This document shows, in pieces, positions 24,230 to 32,612 of a DNA stretch of 45,854 nt; positions within the stretch are counted from its first letter, which is position 1; each line of letters opens with the position of its first letter. The position numbers and the translations under genes are program-made. Under the pieces are notes generated by a model, which ran no database searches, was not told where the DNA came from, and saw only the letters and a list, made by a program, of their open reading frames with translations. The stretch lies in assembly GCA_030148335.1 (NCBI GenBank), contig JASBTQ010000011.1:1-45854 (forward strand). Reading direction: 5' to 3'. The DNA comes from Allomuricauda sp. GTDB taxonomy: Bacteria; Bacteroidota; Bacteroidia; Flavobacteriales; Flavobacteriaceae.

Positions 24230-25921
24230 CTATTTCCTGAAAAAAGTGGCATTATAGGTGTTTGAATTGCCCACGTTGTCCGTCACAGTGACCTTGAGTT
24301 CACATTCCGAGGCATTCAGGATCTTGTCATCAAAATTATAGGTGATGGTATTGGTCTTTGGCTCGTACTCCATCAAGATCCATTCTCCGTTCAGAGTGGC
24401 CGAATAGGTGTCAATTCCGCTCAGGTCGTCGGTAATGGTAAGGCTCAGGTAACTGTAATTGCTCAACCATTGTCTTTCCTTGAAATTCTTTGGAGAAATG
24501 GAGGGGGCAATACTGTCCTTGGCCAAGGTGTAGGTGCCCAAGGTGCGTGTCCGTGTGGTGAACGAACCGTCTCTTTTGTAGGTTTTGGAATAAGAAGGGT
24601 GGCCGTCTTCATCTAGATGGGCTATGAACAATTGGTCACGGTCCGAAAGGGGGTGTTTGGAAGGATCGAAGCTGATGGTGAAGTTTCGGTGGGCCGCCAC
24701 ACTGTTGTCGTGGATGGCCACGGTATCATTCCCTTTTTTCAGGTCGATATAAAAATCATCATAAAAGGTGTTGGCAGGGAAATAGACCTTTGCCGCACCA
24801 AGGTCAAAGTTGTTCGGTTTGTCCGCAAGGATGAAATCGGAGGAAGATTTATCGTCTTTGAGCTTTTTTGCGGGCTCCTTTTTGCCTTCAACAGGGATAA
24901 TGAGTTTAGTGGTGTTGCCGGCAAAATCGGATATAAGAAGCTCCACATTGTACGACATGCCTTCCTCCAGGTCAATTTTTCCATCATTGTAAAGGTTCTT
25001 GTAAATGGTCAGATGGTTGTATGGCTCCTTGAAGCATTTTTGGATACGCTGCCTGAATTTGTAGAAGTGGGCATAATCGATCAAGGTGTTGATGTACCGA
25101 GTCTCCCCAAAGGAAAATGTTTCAAAGTCAAATTCGGAGTATGTCCTACCGTTCACGGTTTGCTGTATCGAATAGACCCCGTTTTGGTTGGCGGCCATGT
25201 CCTGTCGGTCAAATGTGTTGATTCCAAAACCGATGGAACCCGAAGCGGTGACCTTGTCCGCTAAAAAGGAACCATCCGCTTGTTTCGTATAGTTGATCTG
25301 TATCTTCTCTTCACTTTGGTTGATCACCGCATCCTTGGACAAAGGGTAGGCATAGAGGCCCAAAAGGGTGGGGTCGGTGGCATCCCTTATCTCATAGCCA
25401 TACAGTAGGGGGTTGGTGGGCTTTTCGTTGACACTGCTCCGTATTTCAAAATGTAAGTGTGGTCCAGATGAGCCACCAGTGTTTCCTGAAAAGGCCAGGG
25501 TGGTACCTTGGGTCACCTTTAATTCCCCATAATCAGGAAAAATCTCGACCTCATACGACTGCTTGGCATACTGTACCTTCTTTACATACTCCTCTATCTC
25601 AGGCCCAAACTTTTTCAGGTGCCCATATACGGAAGTGTATCCGTTGGGATGGGCCACATAGAGTGCCTTTCCATAGCCCCAATGTGAGACCACTATCCGG
25701 GTTACCGTGCCATCCCCTATGGCAAGAACGGGCAGGCCCTCCCGTTGTTGGGTCTTTATGTCGATACCGGAATGGAAATGGTTGGAACGCAGCTCCCCAA
25801 ATGTTCCGGCAAGCACCAAAGGAATCTCCAAAGGGGATTGGAAAACATCCTTGGGGTATTTTTCTTGGGCATGGAGGATAGGGGCAATTAAAAAAAGGAG
25901 GGCAAAAAAAGAGAGGCGCAT
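24230..25921 (-). CDS. M23-family peptidoglycan endopeptidase with C-terminal beta domains
   Basis: A 563-residue exported zinc metallopeptidase: signal peptide (1-18, APILHAQ), LytM/M23 domain (about 25-175) with SNHFHSGIDIK (His50, Asp54) and the HxH motif GPHLHFEIR (about 154-156), where the zinc ligands lie. The remaining 390 residues are beta-rich, apparently Ig-like domains (for instance LSLTITDDLSGIDTYSATLN near the end), which could orient the enzyme on the wall. It probably cleaves peptidoglycan cross-links. The open frame runs to 26011, but the extra N-terminal part is unlike protein and the ATG at 25921 starts the signal peptide. Divergent from the zapA operon. Confidence 0.92.
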   Translation of the reverse strand: MRLSFFALLFLIAPILHAQEKYPKDVFQSPLEIPLVLAGTFGELRSNHFHSGIDIKTQQREGLPVLAIGDGTVTRIVVSHWGYGKALYVAHPNGYTSVYGHLKKFGPEIEEYVKKVQYAKQSYEVEIFPDYGELKVTQGTTLAFSGNTGGSSGPHLHFEIRSSVNEKPTNPLLYGYEIRDATDPTLLGLYAYPLSKDAVINQSEEKIQINYTKQADGSFLADKVTASGSIGFGINTFDRQDMAANQNGVYSIQQTVNGRTYSEFDFETFSFGETRYINTLIDYAHFYKFRQRIQKCFKEPYNHLTIYKNLYNDGKIDLEEGMSYNVELLISDFAGNTTKLIIPVEGKKEPAKKLKDDKSSSDFILADKPNNFDLGAAKVYFPANTFYDDFYIDLKKGNDTVAIHDNSVAAHRNFTISFDPSKHPLSDRDQLFIAHLDEDGHPSYSKTYKRDGSFTTRTRTLGTYTLAKDSIAPSISPKNFKERQWLSNYSYLSLTITDDLSGIDTYSATLNGEWILMEYEPKTNTITYNFDDKILNASECELKVTVTDNVGNSNTYNATFFRK

Positions 25922-26031
25922 AAGGTTTTTTATAAGTACATACGAAAGTAACCAATGTTTTGTTTTATGGAAAACCATTTTAGGTGTCCATCCGCTCCAG
26001 AACCATGCCAAAGAATAAATACCGAAAAGTA

Positions 26032-26062
26032 TTGTGAAGTTATCCGAGGATCGTTAACTTTG
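26032..26062 (+). promoter_or_regulatory. Promoter of the ZapB-like/zapA operon
   Basis: TTG (26032-26034), a 20-base spacer and TAACTTTG (26055-26062) match the Bacteroidota sigma-A promoter fully. The expected start near 26069 lies 20 bases ahead of the ATG at 26089. Confidence 0.65.
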
Positions 26063-26088
26063 TGTGATACGCATTGTTGTTTGCATCT

Positions 26089-26379
26089 ATGAGCGAACTG
26101 GTTGAGATTGTGGATTCTTTGGAGAACAAGGTGAGCAAACTGCTGCACAAAATGGAACTGTTGCACCAGATGAACTCCAAGTTGAAAGAAGAATTGGAAC
26201 TTGCAAAAGAGGAAAGCAAGCTCAAAGAAGACGCTTTGGCAGAATGGGAAGAGAAATATAATTCCCTCAAAATGGCGAACACGATGCTGGGTAGTAATAC
26301 TAGCAAAACAGAAGCTAAGCTCAAGATAAATACATTGATCCGCGAATTGGATGTTTGCATCGCCAAGCTCTCGGATTGA
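26089..26379 (+). CDS. Small coiled-coil protein upstream of zapA (ZapB-like)
   Basis: A 96-residue protein predicted to be nearly all alpha helix. Residues 1-75 form a heptad-rich coiled coil (LVEIVDSLENKVSKLLHKME, then LKEELELAKEESKLKED), with a short C-terminal helix (INTLIRELDVCIAKLSD). There is no signal or membrane segment. The size, coiled coil and position 14 bases upstream of zapA suggest a division-ring partner comparable to E. coli ZapB; similarity is architectural only. A TTG start five codons upstream is possible, but ATG 26089 is preferred. Confidence 0.75.
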   Translation: MSELVEIVDSLENKVSKLLHKMELLHQMNSKLKEELELAKEESKLKEDALAEWEEKYNSLKMANTMLGSNTSKTEAKLKINTLIRELDVCIAKLSD

Positions 26380-26393
26380 TCTGTAACCAAACC

Positions 26394-26687
26394 ATGGAAG
26401 AGAAGCTCAAAATAAAGCTTTCCATTGCTGACCGGGTATATCCATTGACGATAGACCCCAAGCAGGAGGAAGGACTACGAAAAGCGGCCAAGAACATTGA
26501 AACCCTGGCCAAAAAGTTTGAGCAGAACTATGCGGTTCGGGACAAGCAGGATGTTCTGGCGATGTGCGCCTTACAATTTGCTTCAAAAATTGAGCAAGGT
26601 GGAATAGACCGTTCGGAAAATGCAGAGGCCGCCATGCAGCGCCTCAAGGCCCTGGACGAACTGGTACATTCCAAGCTGGGGGAATAA
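26394..26687 (+). CDS. zapA: Cell division protein ZapA
   Basis: FtsZ-ring stabiliser that cross-links FtsZ filaments. The 97-residue protein begins MEEKLKIKLSIADRVYPLTI, the N-terminal beta domain of the ZapA family, followed by the long helix (EEGLRKAAKNIETLAKKFEQ and ALQFASKIEQ) that forms the tetramer coiled coil. The frame is open upstream to 26355 but overlaps the preceding gene, so ATG 26394 is used. It is followed at once by a 6S RNA gene, the same zapA-6S order as in proteobacteria (ygfE-ssrS). Confidence 0.92.
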   Translation: MEEKLKIKLSIADRVYPLTIDPKQEEGLRKAAKNIETLAKKFEQNYAVRDKQDVLAMCALQFASKIEQGGIDRSENAEAAMQRLKALDELVHSKLGE

Positions 26688-26710
26688 GTTCTTTTAAATA
26701 AAATTATTGT

Positions 26711-26882
26711 TACTGCCCACATTGGTAATACATTTTTGACAAGCTCAACACTATTATAATTAAAAAGGGTGAGTTTAGGTTGTAAAAGCATGCCCTGTCC
26801 AAGGGATCCTTGATCAGCCTGTTAGCCCTAAACCTGTAATTAGGAGTTTGTACAAAACTTCGGCCAATGTGGGCTTTTTTTT
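26711..26882 (+). ncRNA. ssrS: 6S RNA (6S-Flavo type)
   Basis: A structured RNA of about 170 bases that binds the housekeeping RNA polymerase holoenzyme. The sequence shows a perfect 11-base closing stem GCCCACATTGG (26715-26725) with CCAATGTGGGC (26864-26874), a second stem ACAAGCTC (26739-26746) with GAGTTTGT (26844-26851, one G-U pair), a large A/T-rich bubble, then GTTTAGG (26773-26779) with CCTAAAC (26827-26833) and an apical hairpin CAAGG/CCTTG (26800-26812). That stem-bubble-hairpin plan is the 6S architecture. A T tract (26875-26882) after the closing stem makes it also the terminator. The position next to zapA supports the call. Exact ends are inferred. Confidence 0.82.
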
Positions 26883-26900
26883 AACCAAACATAATCAAAC

Positions 26901-28472
26901 ATGGATAATATCATAGTGATTGTTGTAGCAGCTGTTGTAGGGCTGGGCATTGGATTCGCCATAGCCAAGATGATGGAGAAGGGCAAGGCATCCAAGACCA
27001 TTGCCAATGCGAAGAGGGAGGCATCGAATATCGTAAAAGAAGCCAACAAGGAAGGGGAGAACATAAAAAAGGACAAGATATTCCAGGCCAAGGAGAAGTT
27101 TTTGGAATTGAAGGCAGAGCATGAAAAGGTCATCATCAGCAAGGACAAAAAGATCGCGGAGGCCGAAAAACGCATCAGGGACAAAGAATCCCAAGTGAGC
27201 AGCGAGCTGGCCAAGAACAAAAAATTGAGCGATCAGCTACAGGAGCAGATCAAAGAAATCAATTATAAGGGGGAGATACTGGAAAAGAAACAGTCCGAAG
27301 TGGAAAAGCTCCACAAAAGCCAAGTGCAGCAATTGGAAGTGATTTCCGGGCTGTCGGCAGAAGATGCCAAGAGCCAATTGTTGGAATCCCTGAAAGAAAC
27401 GGCCAAATCGGATGCAATGGCCTATCTGCAGAGCACTTTGGAAGAAGCCAAACTTACCGCACAGCAAGAAGCCAGAAAAATAGTCATCAACACCATACAG
27501 CGTATCGGAACCGAAGAAGCGGTGGAAAACTGCGTGTCCGTGTTCAATTTGGAGTCGGACGACGTCAAAGGGCGTATCATCGGTAGGGAAGGAAGAAACA
27601 TTCGGGCCATTGAAGCTGCCACTGGCGTCGAAATCATCGTGGACGATACCCCAGAAGCCATCATCCTGTCCTGTTTTGATTCCGTGAGAAGGGAAGTTGC
27701 CCGACTTTCGTTGCACAGATTGGTGACCGATGGACGAATCCACCCTGCCCGTATCGAGGAAGTGGTAAAGAAGACCGAAAAGCAGATCAACGAAGAGATT
27801 GCCGAAATCGGTAAGCGCACCGTGATTGATTTGGGCATCCATGGACTACATCCGGAATTGATAAAGGCCGTAGGGCGAATGAAATACCGTTCTTCCTATG
27901 GGCAGAACCTGTTGCAGCACTCAAGGGAAGTGGCCAAACTCTGCGGGGTAATGGCTGCCGAACTCGGACTCAATTCCAAGTTGGCCAAAAGGGCCGGACT
28001 TCTGCACGATATTGGTAAAGTGCCCATGGCCGAAGTGGAAGTGGAAACCCCCCACGCCATTTTGGGGATGCAGTGGGCCCAAAAATATGGGGAGAAAGCC
28101 GAGGTATGCAATGCCATCGGTGCCCACCACGATGAAATTGAGATGACCACTTTGATCTCGCCCATCGTACAAGTTTGTGATGCCATCAGCGGTGCACGTC
28201 CTGGAGCTAGAAGACAGGTGTTGGACTCTTATATACAACGTTTGAAAGACCTGGAGGACATCGCTTTTGGTTTCAACGGAGTACAGAAAGCTTATGCCAT
28301 CCAGGCCGGAAGGGAGCTTCGGGTCATTGTGGAAAGTGAAAAGGTAAGCGACGACAAGGCCGCTGAATTATCCTTTGAGATTTCCCAGAAAATACAGACC
28401 GACATGACCTATCCGGGCCAAGTCAAGGTGACCGTGATCCGTGAGACACGCTCTGTGAACGTGGCGAAATAA
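26901..28472 (+). CDS. rny: Ribonuclease Y
   Basis: Membrane-anchored endoribonuclease that starts mRNA turnover. The 523 residues comprise an N-terminal membrane helix (2-22, [19 protein letters not shown]), a long coiled coil (about 30-200), a KH domain with [19 protein letters not shown] (about 220) and an HD domain with LLHDIGK (about 367) plus the partner GAHHDEIE. Length and order are those of RNase Y. The ATG lies only 18 bases after the T tract that ends the 6S RNA, and I see no promoter box in between, so transcription by read-through past the 6S terminator or from within the RNA gene is likely. Confidence 0.97.
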   Translation: MDNIIVIVVAAVVGLGIGFAIAKMMEKGKASKTIANAKREASNIVKEANKEGENIKKDKIFQAKEKFLELKAEHEKVIISKDKKIAEAEKRIRDKESQVSSELAKNKKLSDQLQEQIKEINYKGEILEKKQSEVEKLHKSQVQQLEVISGLSAEDAKSQLLESLKETAKSDAMAYLQSTLEEAKLTAQQEARKIVINTIQRIGTEEAVENCVSVFNLESDDVKGRIIGREGRNIRAIEAATGVEIIVDDTPEAIILSCFDSVRREVARLSLHRLVTDGRIHPARIEEVVKKTEKQINEEIAEIGKRTVIDLGIHGLHPELIKAVGRMKYRSSYGQNLLQHSREVAKLCGVMAAELGLNSKLAKRAGLLHDIGKVPMAEVEVETPHAILGMQWAQKYGEKAEVCNAIGAHHDEIEMTTLISPIVQVCDAISGARPGARRQVLDSYIQRLKDLEDIAFGFNGVQKAYAIQAGRELRVIVESEKVSDDKAAELSFEISQKIQTDMTYPGQVKVTVIRETRSVNVAK

Positions 28473-28489
28473 GCTATTCTAGGATATTT

Positions 28490-29749
28490 TTAATCCCTGG
28501 AATTTTTGAATATCCAGTCCAAAGGAATGCCTTCATAACTGGAGCTGGAAGTATTATAGGAATAGATGGTTCTTTTGGACATTACCACGAACCACTTTCC
28601 GTTGCCATATGCAATGGTTGTGAGATCGTAACCCTCCTCTGATTTTTCTTTGATATATGTTATAGGATATTCAGCCAATATGTTCCAGCTTTGGAGTCCC
28701 AACTGGGAGTCTGTGCTCATGGTCACTGCCCAAAGTCCGTTGCCATAATTGGCCGAAGTGATGGAATAACCTTCGTTCCAACTCTGCTCGATCCATTCTC
28801 TGGGAATCTCTGAATTATAGGTTTTCCATCGCTGTTCACCATACCCTGTATTTTGGTTCATGACCACGATCCATTGCCCGTTGCCATACGCAATGGATGT
28901 AATTCGGTAGCCATTGTTCCATCTTTCTGTGATCCAATCTTTGGGGAAAGTTTCAGACAATTTCCATGATTGCATCCCCCAACTGGAGGTCTTGCTCATG
29001 ACCAAAAAATAAGCGCCACTTTTGTCGTTACATTCCACGGAGGTGATGGTGTATCCCAAATCCCAATGGGTTTTGATCCAATCGGAAGGGAAAATTTCCG
29101 AATGGTATATTTTTTGTTTTTCATAGGAATTGCTTCCCATGTCGCTCATTACTACGGACCAGACTGATTCACCCTCTATTTCTCCATTTGCGAACGCTGT
29201 TATGGCATTGGTATAGATGGGAAGTTCCAGTTCCCCGAAATTGTTAAATAACAAGCCCTTATAGATGTCTTCGTCTTTGTCCATATAATCGTCCAGATAA
29301 CCTTCACTGACCGATTTCGGATCTAAATTGATCCAGTAGAGTGTAGCCTTCATGTGTTGTGTGATGTCCCCGCCGGCAAAACCGTTATCATCTACGGTGT
29401 AGGCCTTGAAAGAGCCATCGCTCATCTTTTCTAAATAAAAATTGTCGGCACTGTAGCTGGAGTTTTCGGTATCTCTCACCATAAAGGCGTTTTCACCATC
29501 CAAATAATATTTCTTGGTGCCATCGGCCTTGGTAAACTCTTTATAGCTGCCTAAGTAATGGGCCACCTTGTCGCTGCCATTGGCAAAGTATTTTATCCGG
29601 ATCATGGCTTCGTTATCGCTAAAAAAGAACACAAACCCAGTGTACTTCACGTTGTTACTGATCCAACTGGTTTCGTAATATGGGGATTGTGAAAATGCTT
29701 GGATGCCCAACAGAAGGTAAAGGGTCAGTAAAATTGATTTTTTGGTCAT
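28490..29749 (-). CDS. Secreted protein with DUF7477-like W-rich repeats
   Basis: A 419-residue exported protein: signal peptide (about 1-20, LLLGIQAFSQ), an N-terminal beta domain (about 25-175), and about five tandem repeats of 45-50 residues (about 190-415). Each unit has the pattern P-x-DWI-x3-W-x2-GY-x-ITS-x-YGNG-x-W-x-VVMS (examples: IPREWIEQSWNEGYSITSAN; YGNGQWIVVMNQNTGYGEQR). This is the pattern I know from the C-terminal domain of plant MUT9-like (casein-kinase-type) kinases, called DUF7477; a beta-propeller-like fold is plausible. No enzyme motif is seen. It is transcribed alone, convergent with rny 17 bases away. Confidence 0.75.
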   Translation of the reverse strand: MTKKSILLTLYLLLGIQAFSQSPYYETSWISNNVKYTGFVFFFSDNEAMIRIKYFANGSDKVAHYLGSYKEFTKADGTKKYYLDGENAFMVRDTENSSYSADNFYLEKMSDGSFKAYTVDDNGFAGGDITQHMKATLYWINLDPKSVSEGYLDDYMDKDEDIYKGLLFNNFGELELPIYTNAITAFANGEIEGESVWSVVMSDMGSNSYEKQKIYHSEIFPSDWIKTHWDLGYTITSVECNDKSGAYFLVMSKTSSWGMQSWKLSETFPKDWITERWNNGYRITSIAYGNGQWIVVMNQNTGYGEQRWKTYNSEIPREWIEQSWNEGYSITSANYGNGLWAVTMSTDSQLGLQSWNILAEYPITYIKEKSEEGYDLTTIAYGNGKWFVVMSKRTIYSYNTSSSSYEGIPLDWIFKNSRD

Positions 29750-29960
29750 TGGTAAAAGAGGTGTTGGTTGGTAATTGGTTTGATTTTCCTGCGAAATTTC
29801 CTTTTTATTCCCAAATCTTCAAAAGAAATGCGGTGTACGGTCCAAAAAAGATAACCAATGTTTGATTTTTGGATGTCAACATGGTTGGAGGGCTGACAAT
29901 TATCATACTTACCCCAGAGTGATCACAGTAGCTTTATATAAGGAACAATAAACTTTTGGA

Positions 29961-30383
29961 ATGATGAAAAAAGGTGTGCCTGTTTCTGAGATCATGACCA
30001 AAAAATTGGTCACATTGGGACCAAAAGATGACTTGGTCACAGATGAAAGACTTTTCAAGAAGCATCATATCAGACATATTCCAGTGGTAAAGGGAGATGC
30101 TATCATTGGAATGTTGAGCTACACGGACCTGCTCCGCATCAGTTTTGCGGATGCCATAGACGAGCATGAAGAGTATGTGGACACTATAGTCTATGATATG
30201 TTGACCATCCCCCAAGTGATGGTTCACGATGTGGTTACCGTTAGCTCCAAGGCCACGATCAGGGATGTGGCCCGGTTTTTATCACAAAAGGAATTCCACG
30301 CCCTTCCTGTAGTGGATGATGGAAAGCTGGTGGGCATTGTCACCACTACCGATTTGATAAGGTATCTGTTGGAGCAATATTGA
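29961..30383 (+). CDS. Two-CBS-domain protein
   Basis: A 140-residue protein made of two CBS domains and nothing else: first VSEIMTKKLVTLGPKDDLV (about 7-25) with IRHIPVVKGDAIIGMLSYTD, second QVMVHDVVTVSSKATIRDVA with FHALPVVDDGKLVGIVTTTD (about 114-133). Such stand-alone pairs bind adenine nucleotides and act as energy sensors, often regulating a partner enzyme. Nothing around it points to the partner. It starts with two adjacent ATGs. It is convergent with the DUF349 gene, and a shared hairpin lies between them. Confidence 0.9.
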   Translation: MMKKGVPVSEIMTKKLVTLGPKDDLVTDERLFKKHHIRHIPVVKGDAIIGMLSYTDLLRISFADAIDEHEEYVDTIVYDMLTIPQVMVHDVVTVSSKATIRDVARFLSQKEFHALPVVDDGKLVGIVTTTDLIRYLLEQY

Positions 30384-30404
30384 ATTGGACTGGTGCCAAA
30401 AACA

Positions 30405-30426
30405 ATCGCCCCAATTTTGGGGCGAT
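30405..30426. terminator. Hairpin between the CBS and DUF349 genes
   Basis: Inverted repeat ATCGCCCC (30405-30412) / GGGGCGAT (30419-30426), loop AATTTT. On the minus strand it is followed by TGTTTTT, fitting a terminator for the DUF349 gene, whose stop is 4 bases away; it could serve both convergent genes. Confidence 0.7.
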
Positions 30427-30430
30427 CTTG

Positions 30431-32470
30431 TTATTCTTCTTCGTTGCTGTTCTCTTCCTCTTCGGCCTCCCTGTTGAGCCTGTTCTCCAGAATGTTCAGC
30501 TTTTTGAGCTTTTCTTTCCAGGTCTGTAGGGCTTCTTTCTGTTTGTCTATGTTTTTGATGACTTCCTGTACCAATGGATTGTCCTCGGAATCATTGGAGA
30601 AGAACTGTAGGTTGTTCTCCAACTGGCGTATCTCTGACTTGCTCTCGTCTATTTTTCTTCGAATGAACACCCGTTCATTGCCTATGGCACGATCGTCCTC
30701 CGTTTTGGCCAGTTCCTGTACCTTGTTCCCATATTTGATGAGTTCGGACTCTTGCCTGCTCACCCCTAACTTTTTCAGAAGGGCGTCCACAATCTTGTTG
30801 AACTTCCCGTTGATGTGTTTCTTGTTGTAGGGAATCCGTCCGTATTGTTTCCACTCGGCAAGGAACTCCTTGATCTCGGCCAGGTCCTTCTTTTTGTCCC
30901 CACTGAGTTGAAACTCCTTCAATCGTTCCAGACAGGCATTTTTCTTCTCATAATTTTCATATTCGTCTTTCTGTGCCTCGTTCTTTTCGGAGTGCAGACG
31001 GTCAAAATAGTGATTGCAAGCATCCTTGAACTCTTTCCATATCTTGTCCGAATACCTTCTGGGAACATGGCCGATTTTCTTCCATTCACTTTGGATGCGC
31101 TTCATTTCGGGGGTGACTTCATCCCAATCGTCCCGATCTTTTAAAGAAAGAGCCAGGTCCAAAAGGGCCTGCTTCTTATCGAGATTGTGCTGTTGCTCCT
31201 TTTTCTGGTTCTTGTAAAAAGCGTTCTTGTTCCTATTGAATTTACGGACTACTTCCTTAAAGTGGCCCCAGGTCTCCTCGTTTACCCTTTGGGGCACTTT
31301 CCCGGCCTTGAAAAAGGAATCCCTTAGCTTTTCAACTTCGCTGATTTGTTGCTGGAGGGCCCTGTGGCTATTGGCCACATTTCCAGATATTTGGGCAATG
31401 GAAGCTATGATCTCCTGTTTTTTCTCCAGATTTTTTTCATAGACTTTTTCCTGTTCTTGAAAATGCTCCTGCCGGCGTTGGTGCATGGCCTTGGTGGCAT
31501 TGCTGAACCTTTCCCAGATTTCTTCCCTATTCTCCTTTGCCACGGGACCAATGTCCTCTTTCCAAATTTTATGAAGCGTCTGGAGTTCCCTAAAGGCCTT
31601 GTTCAGGTCGGGTTCATGGGCCAAGGCTTCGGCCCGCTCCGCCAATTTTTGTTTTTCCTCAAGATTGTGCTTGAAATCCAGGTCGCGCAGTTCCCGGTTC
31701 AGGTGCAGGAAATCGTAGAAGATCTCCATGTGGTGATGGTAGGTGCGCCAGACATCGTTATAGTTATTGCGGGGAATGGGACCTGCATTCTTCCAACTTT
31801 CCTGAAGGTTTTTGAAATTGTTGTAGGTGGTGTTGATGTCTTCCTCTACATCGATGAGCCCCTTGAGCTCTTCAATGATCTCCAACCGTTTTTGGAGATT
31901 GTTCTTCAGGTTCTGCTCCAGTTGTTTGTAGTACTGGTCCCGTTTTTCACGATAATCGGCATATACTTCATTGAACTGTCTTTTCGCGACGGAGTTGTAC
32001 CTAAAATCAATTTCATTGCCTCCCTTGGACACGAACTCTTCTTTCTTGTGTTCCAAAAACTCCTGGAATTTTTGGTCAAACTCATATTTTATGGCACTGA
32101 CATGCTTTCCAATGGCCTGTACCTTTTCGTTCCGCACCAGTTTTTGAAGCTCGCCCACCAAGTTTTCCATGGGCATGGAGTGGTAATCCAAGAAGGGGAT
32201 GTAGTGTCGTTTTTCATTGTCGGTATCTTCTGCATCCTCCGCATTGGATTCGTCTATCTCATCCAGATGGTCATCGGGTTCGGAATCTTTGGTATGGTCC
32301 TCGTTGGGGACGTTGCTCTCCTCCTTAGGTTCTTCCTTGTTTTCAGATACGGTTTCCTCGGACACGTTCGGTTCAGAAATGGGGCTTTCTTCCAAAGATG
32401 CTTTGCTGTTGTCCGATGTTTGCTCTGTGCCACCTTCAGCTTGCTGAAGTTTGTGTTCGTTGTCCTGCAT
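30431..32470 (-). CDS. DUF349 repeat protein
   Basis: A 679-residue, highly charged helical protein. The first 95 residues are acidic and low complexity (Glu/Asp/Ser/Asn-rich). After that, several DUF349 units of about 70 residues follow, each with a conserved Trp in patterns such as FKNLQESWKNAGPIPRNNYN, QTLHKIWKEDIGPVAKENRE, RIQSEWKKIGHVPRRYSDKI and IKEFLAEWKQYGRIPYNKKH. The C-terminus is a coiled coil ending in a Glu-rich tail. DUF349 is widespread in Bacteroidota but its function is not established to my knowledge. It is monocistronic with a promoter at 32538-32569. Confidence 0.88.
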   Translation of the reverse strand: MQDNEHKLQQAEGGTEQTSDNSKASLEESPISEPNVSEETVSENKEEPKEESNVPNEDHTKDSEPDDHLDEIDESNAEDAEDTDNEKRHYIPFLDYHSMPMENLVGELQKLVRNEKVQAIGKHVSAIKYEFDQKFQEFLEHKKEEFVSKGGNEIDFRYNSVAKRQFNEVYADYREKRDQYYKQLEQNLKNNLQKRLEIIEELKGLIDVEEDINTTYNNFKNLQESWKNAGPIPRNNYNDVWRTYHHHMEIFYDFLHLNRELRDLDFKHNLEEKQKLAERAEALAHEPDLNKAFRELQTLHKIWKEDIGPVAKENREEIWERFSNATKAMHQRRQEHFQEQEKVYEKNLEKKQEIIASIAQISGNVANSHRALQQQISEVEKLRDSFFKAGKVPQRVNEETWGHFKEVVRKFNRNKNAFYKNQKKEQQHNLDKKQALLDLALSLKDRDDWDEVTPEMKRIQSEWKKIGHVPRRYSDKIWKEFKDACNHYFDRLHSEKNEAQKDEYENYEKKNACLERLKEFQLSGDKKKDLAEIKEFLAEWKQYGRIPYNKKHINGKFNKIVDALLKKLGVSRQESELIKYGNKVQELAKTEDDRAIGNERVFIRRKIDESKSEIRQLENNLQFFSNDSEDNPLVQEVIKNIDKQKEALQTWKEKLKKLNILENRLNREAEEEENSNEEE

Positions 32471-32508
32471 TGGTAAGTAGCTTTAGCTTTTGATTGATGA
32501 TAATTATA

Positions 32509-32531
32509 GCCAATTTAACAACTTAATTGGC
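32509..32531. repeat. Inverted repeat in the DUF349 gene leader
   Basis: GCCAATT (32509-32515) and AATTGGC (32525-32531), a perfect 7-base inverted repeat with a 9-base loop, extended by a bulged T/AA pairing. It lies between the -7 box and the ATG of the DUF349 gene, at about the predicted 5' end of its transcript, and may be an operator or an mRNA 5' stem. Confidence 0.45.
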
Positions 32532-32537
32532 CATTAG

Positions 32538-32569
32538 CAAAAGTATTGATTCTTCTTTTGCCTTGGCAA
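32538..32569 (-). promoter_or_regulatory. Promoter of the DUF349 gene
   Basis: On the minus strand TTG (32569-32567), a 21-base spacer and TACTTTTG (32545-32538) match the Bacteroidota sigma-A consensus. The predicted start near 32531 gives a 60-base leader. Confidence 0.6.
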
Positions 32570-32612
32570 TAAGATGTTTGGATAGTTGAAAACGGGATGT
32601 GGAGAGGCTTTT

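Noticed and set aside
25922..26011. N-terminal extension of the M23 peptidase
   Set aside because: The Trp/His-rich extension precedes a perfect signal peptide start at 25921.
29750..29960. A gene or promoter in the 211-base gap before the CBS protein
   Set aside because: No TAnnTTTG box at a useful distance and no coding frame with sensible composition; it is left as plain intergenic sequence.
31346..32476. 376-codon frame on the plus strand
   Set aside because: Antisense to the Glu/Lys-rich DUF349 gene, giving the expected Phe/Leu-rich shadow that only mimics membrane helices.
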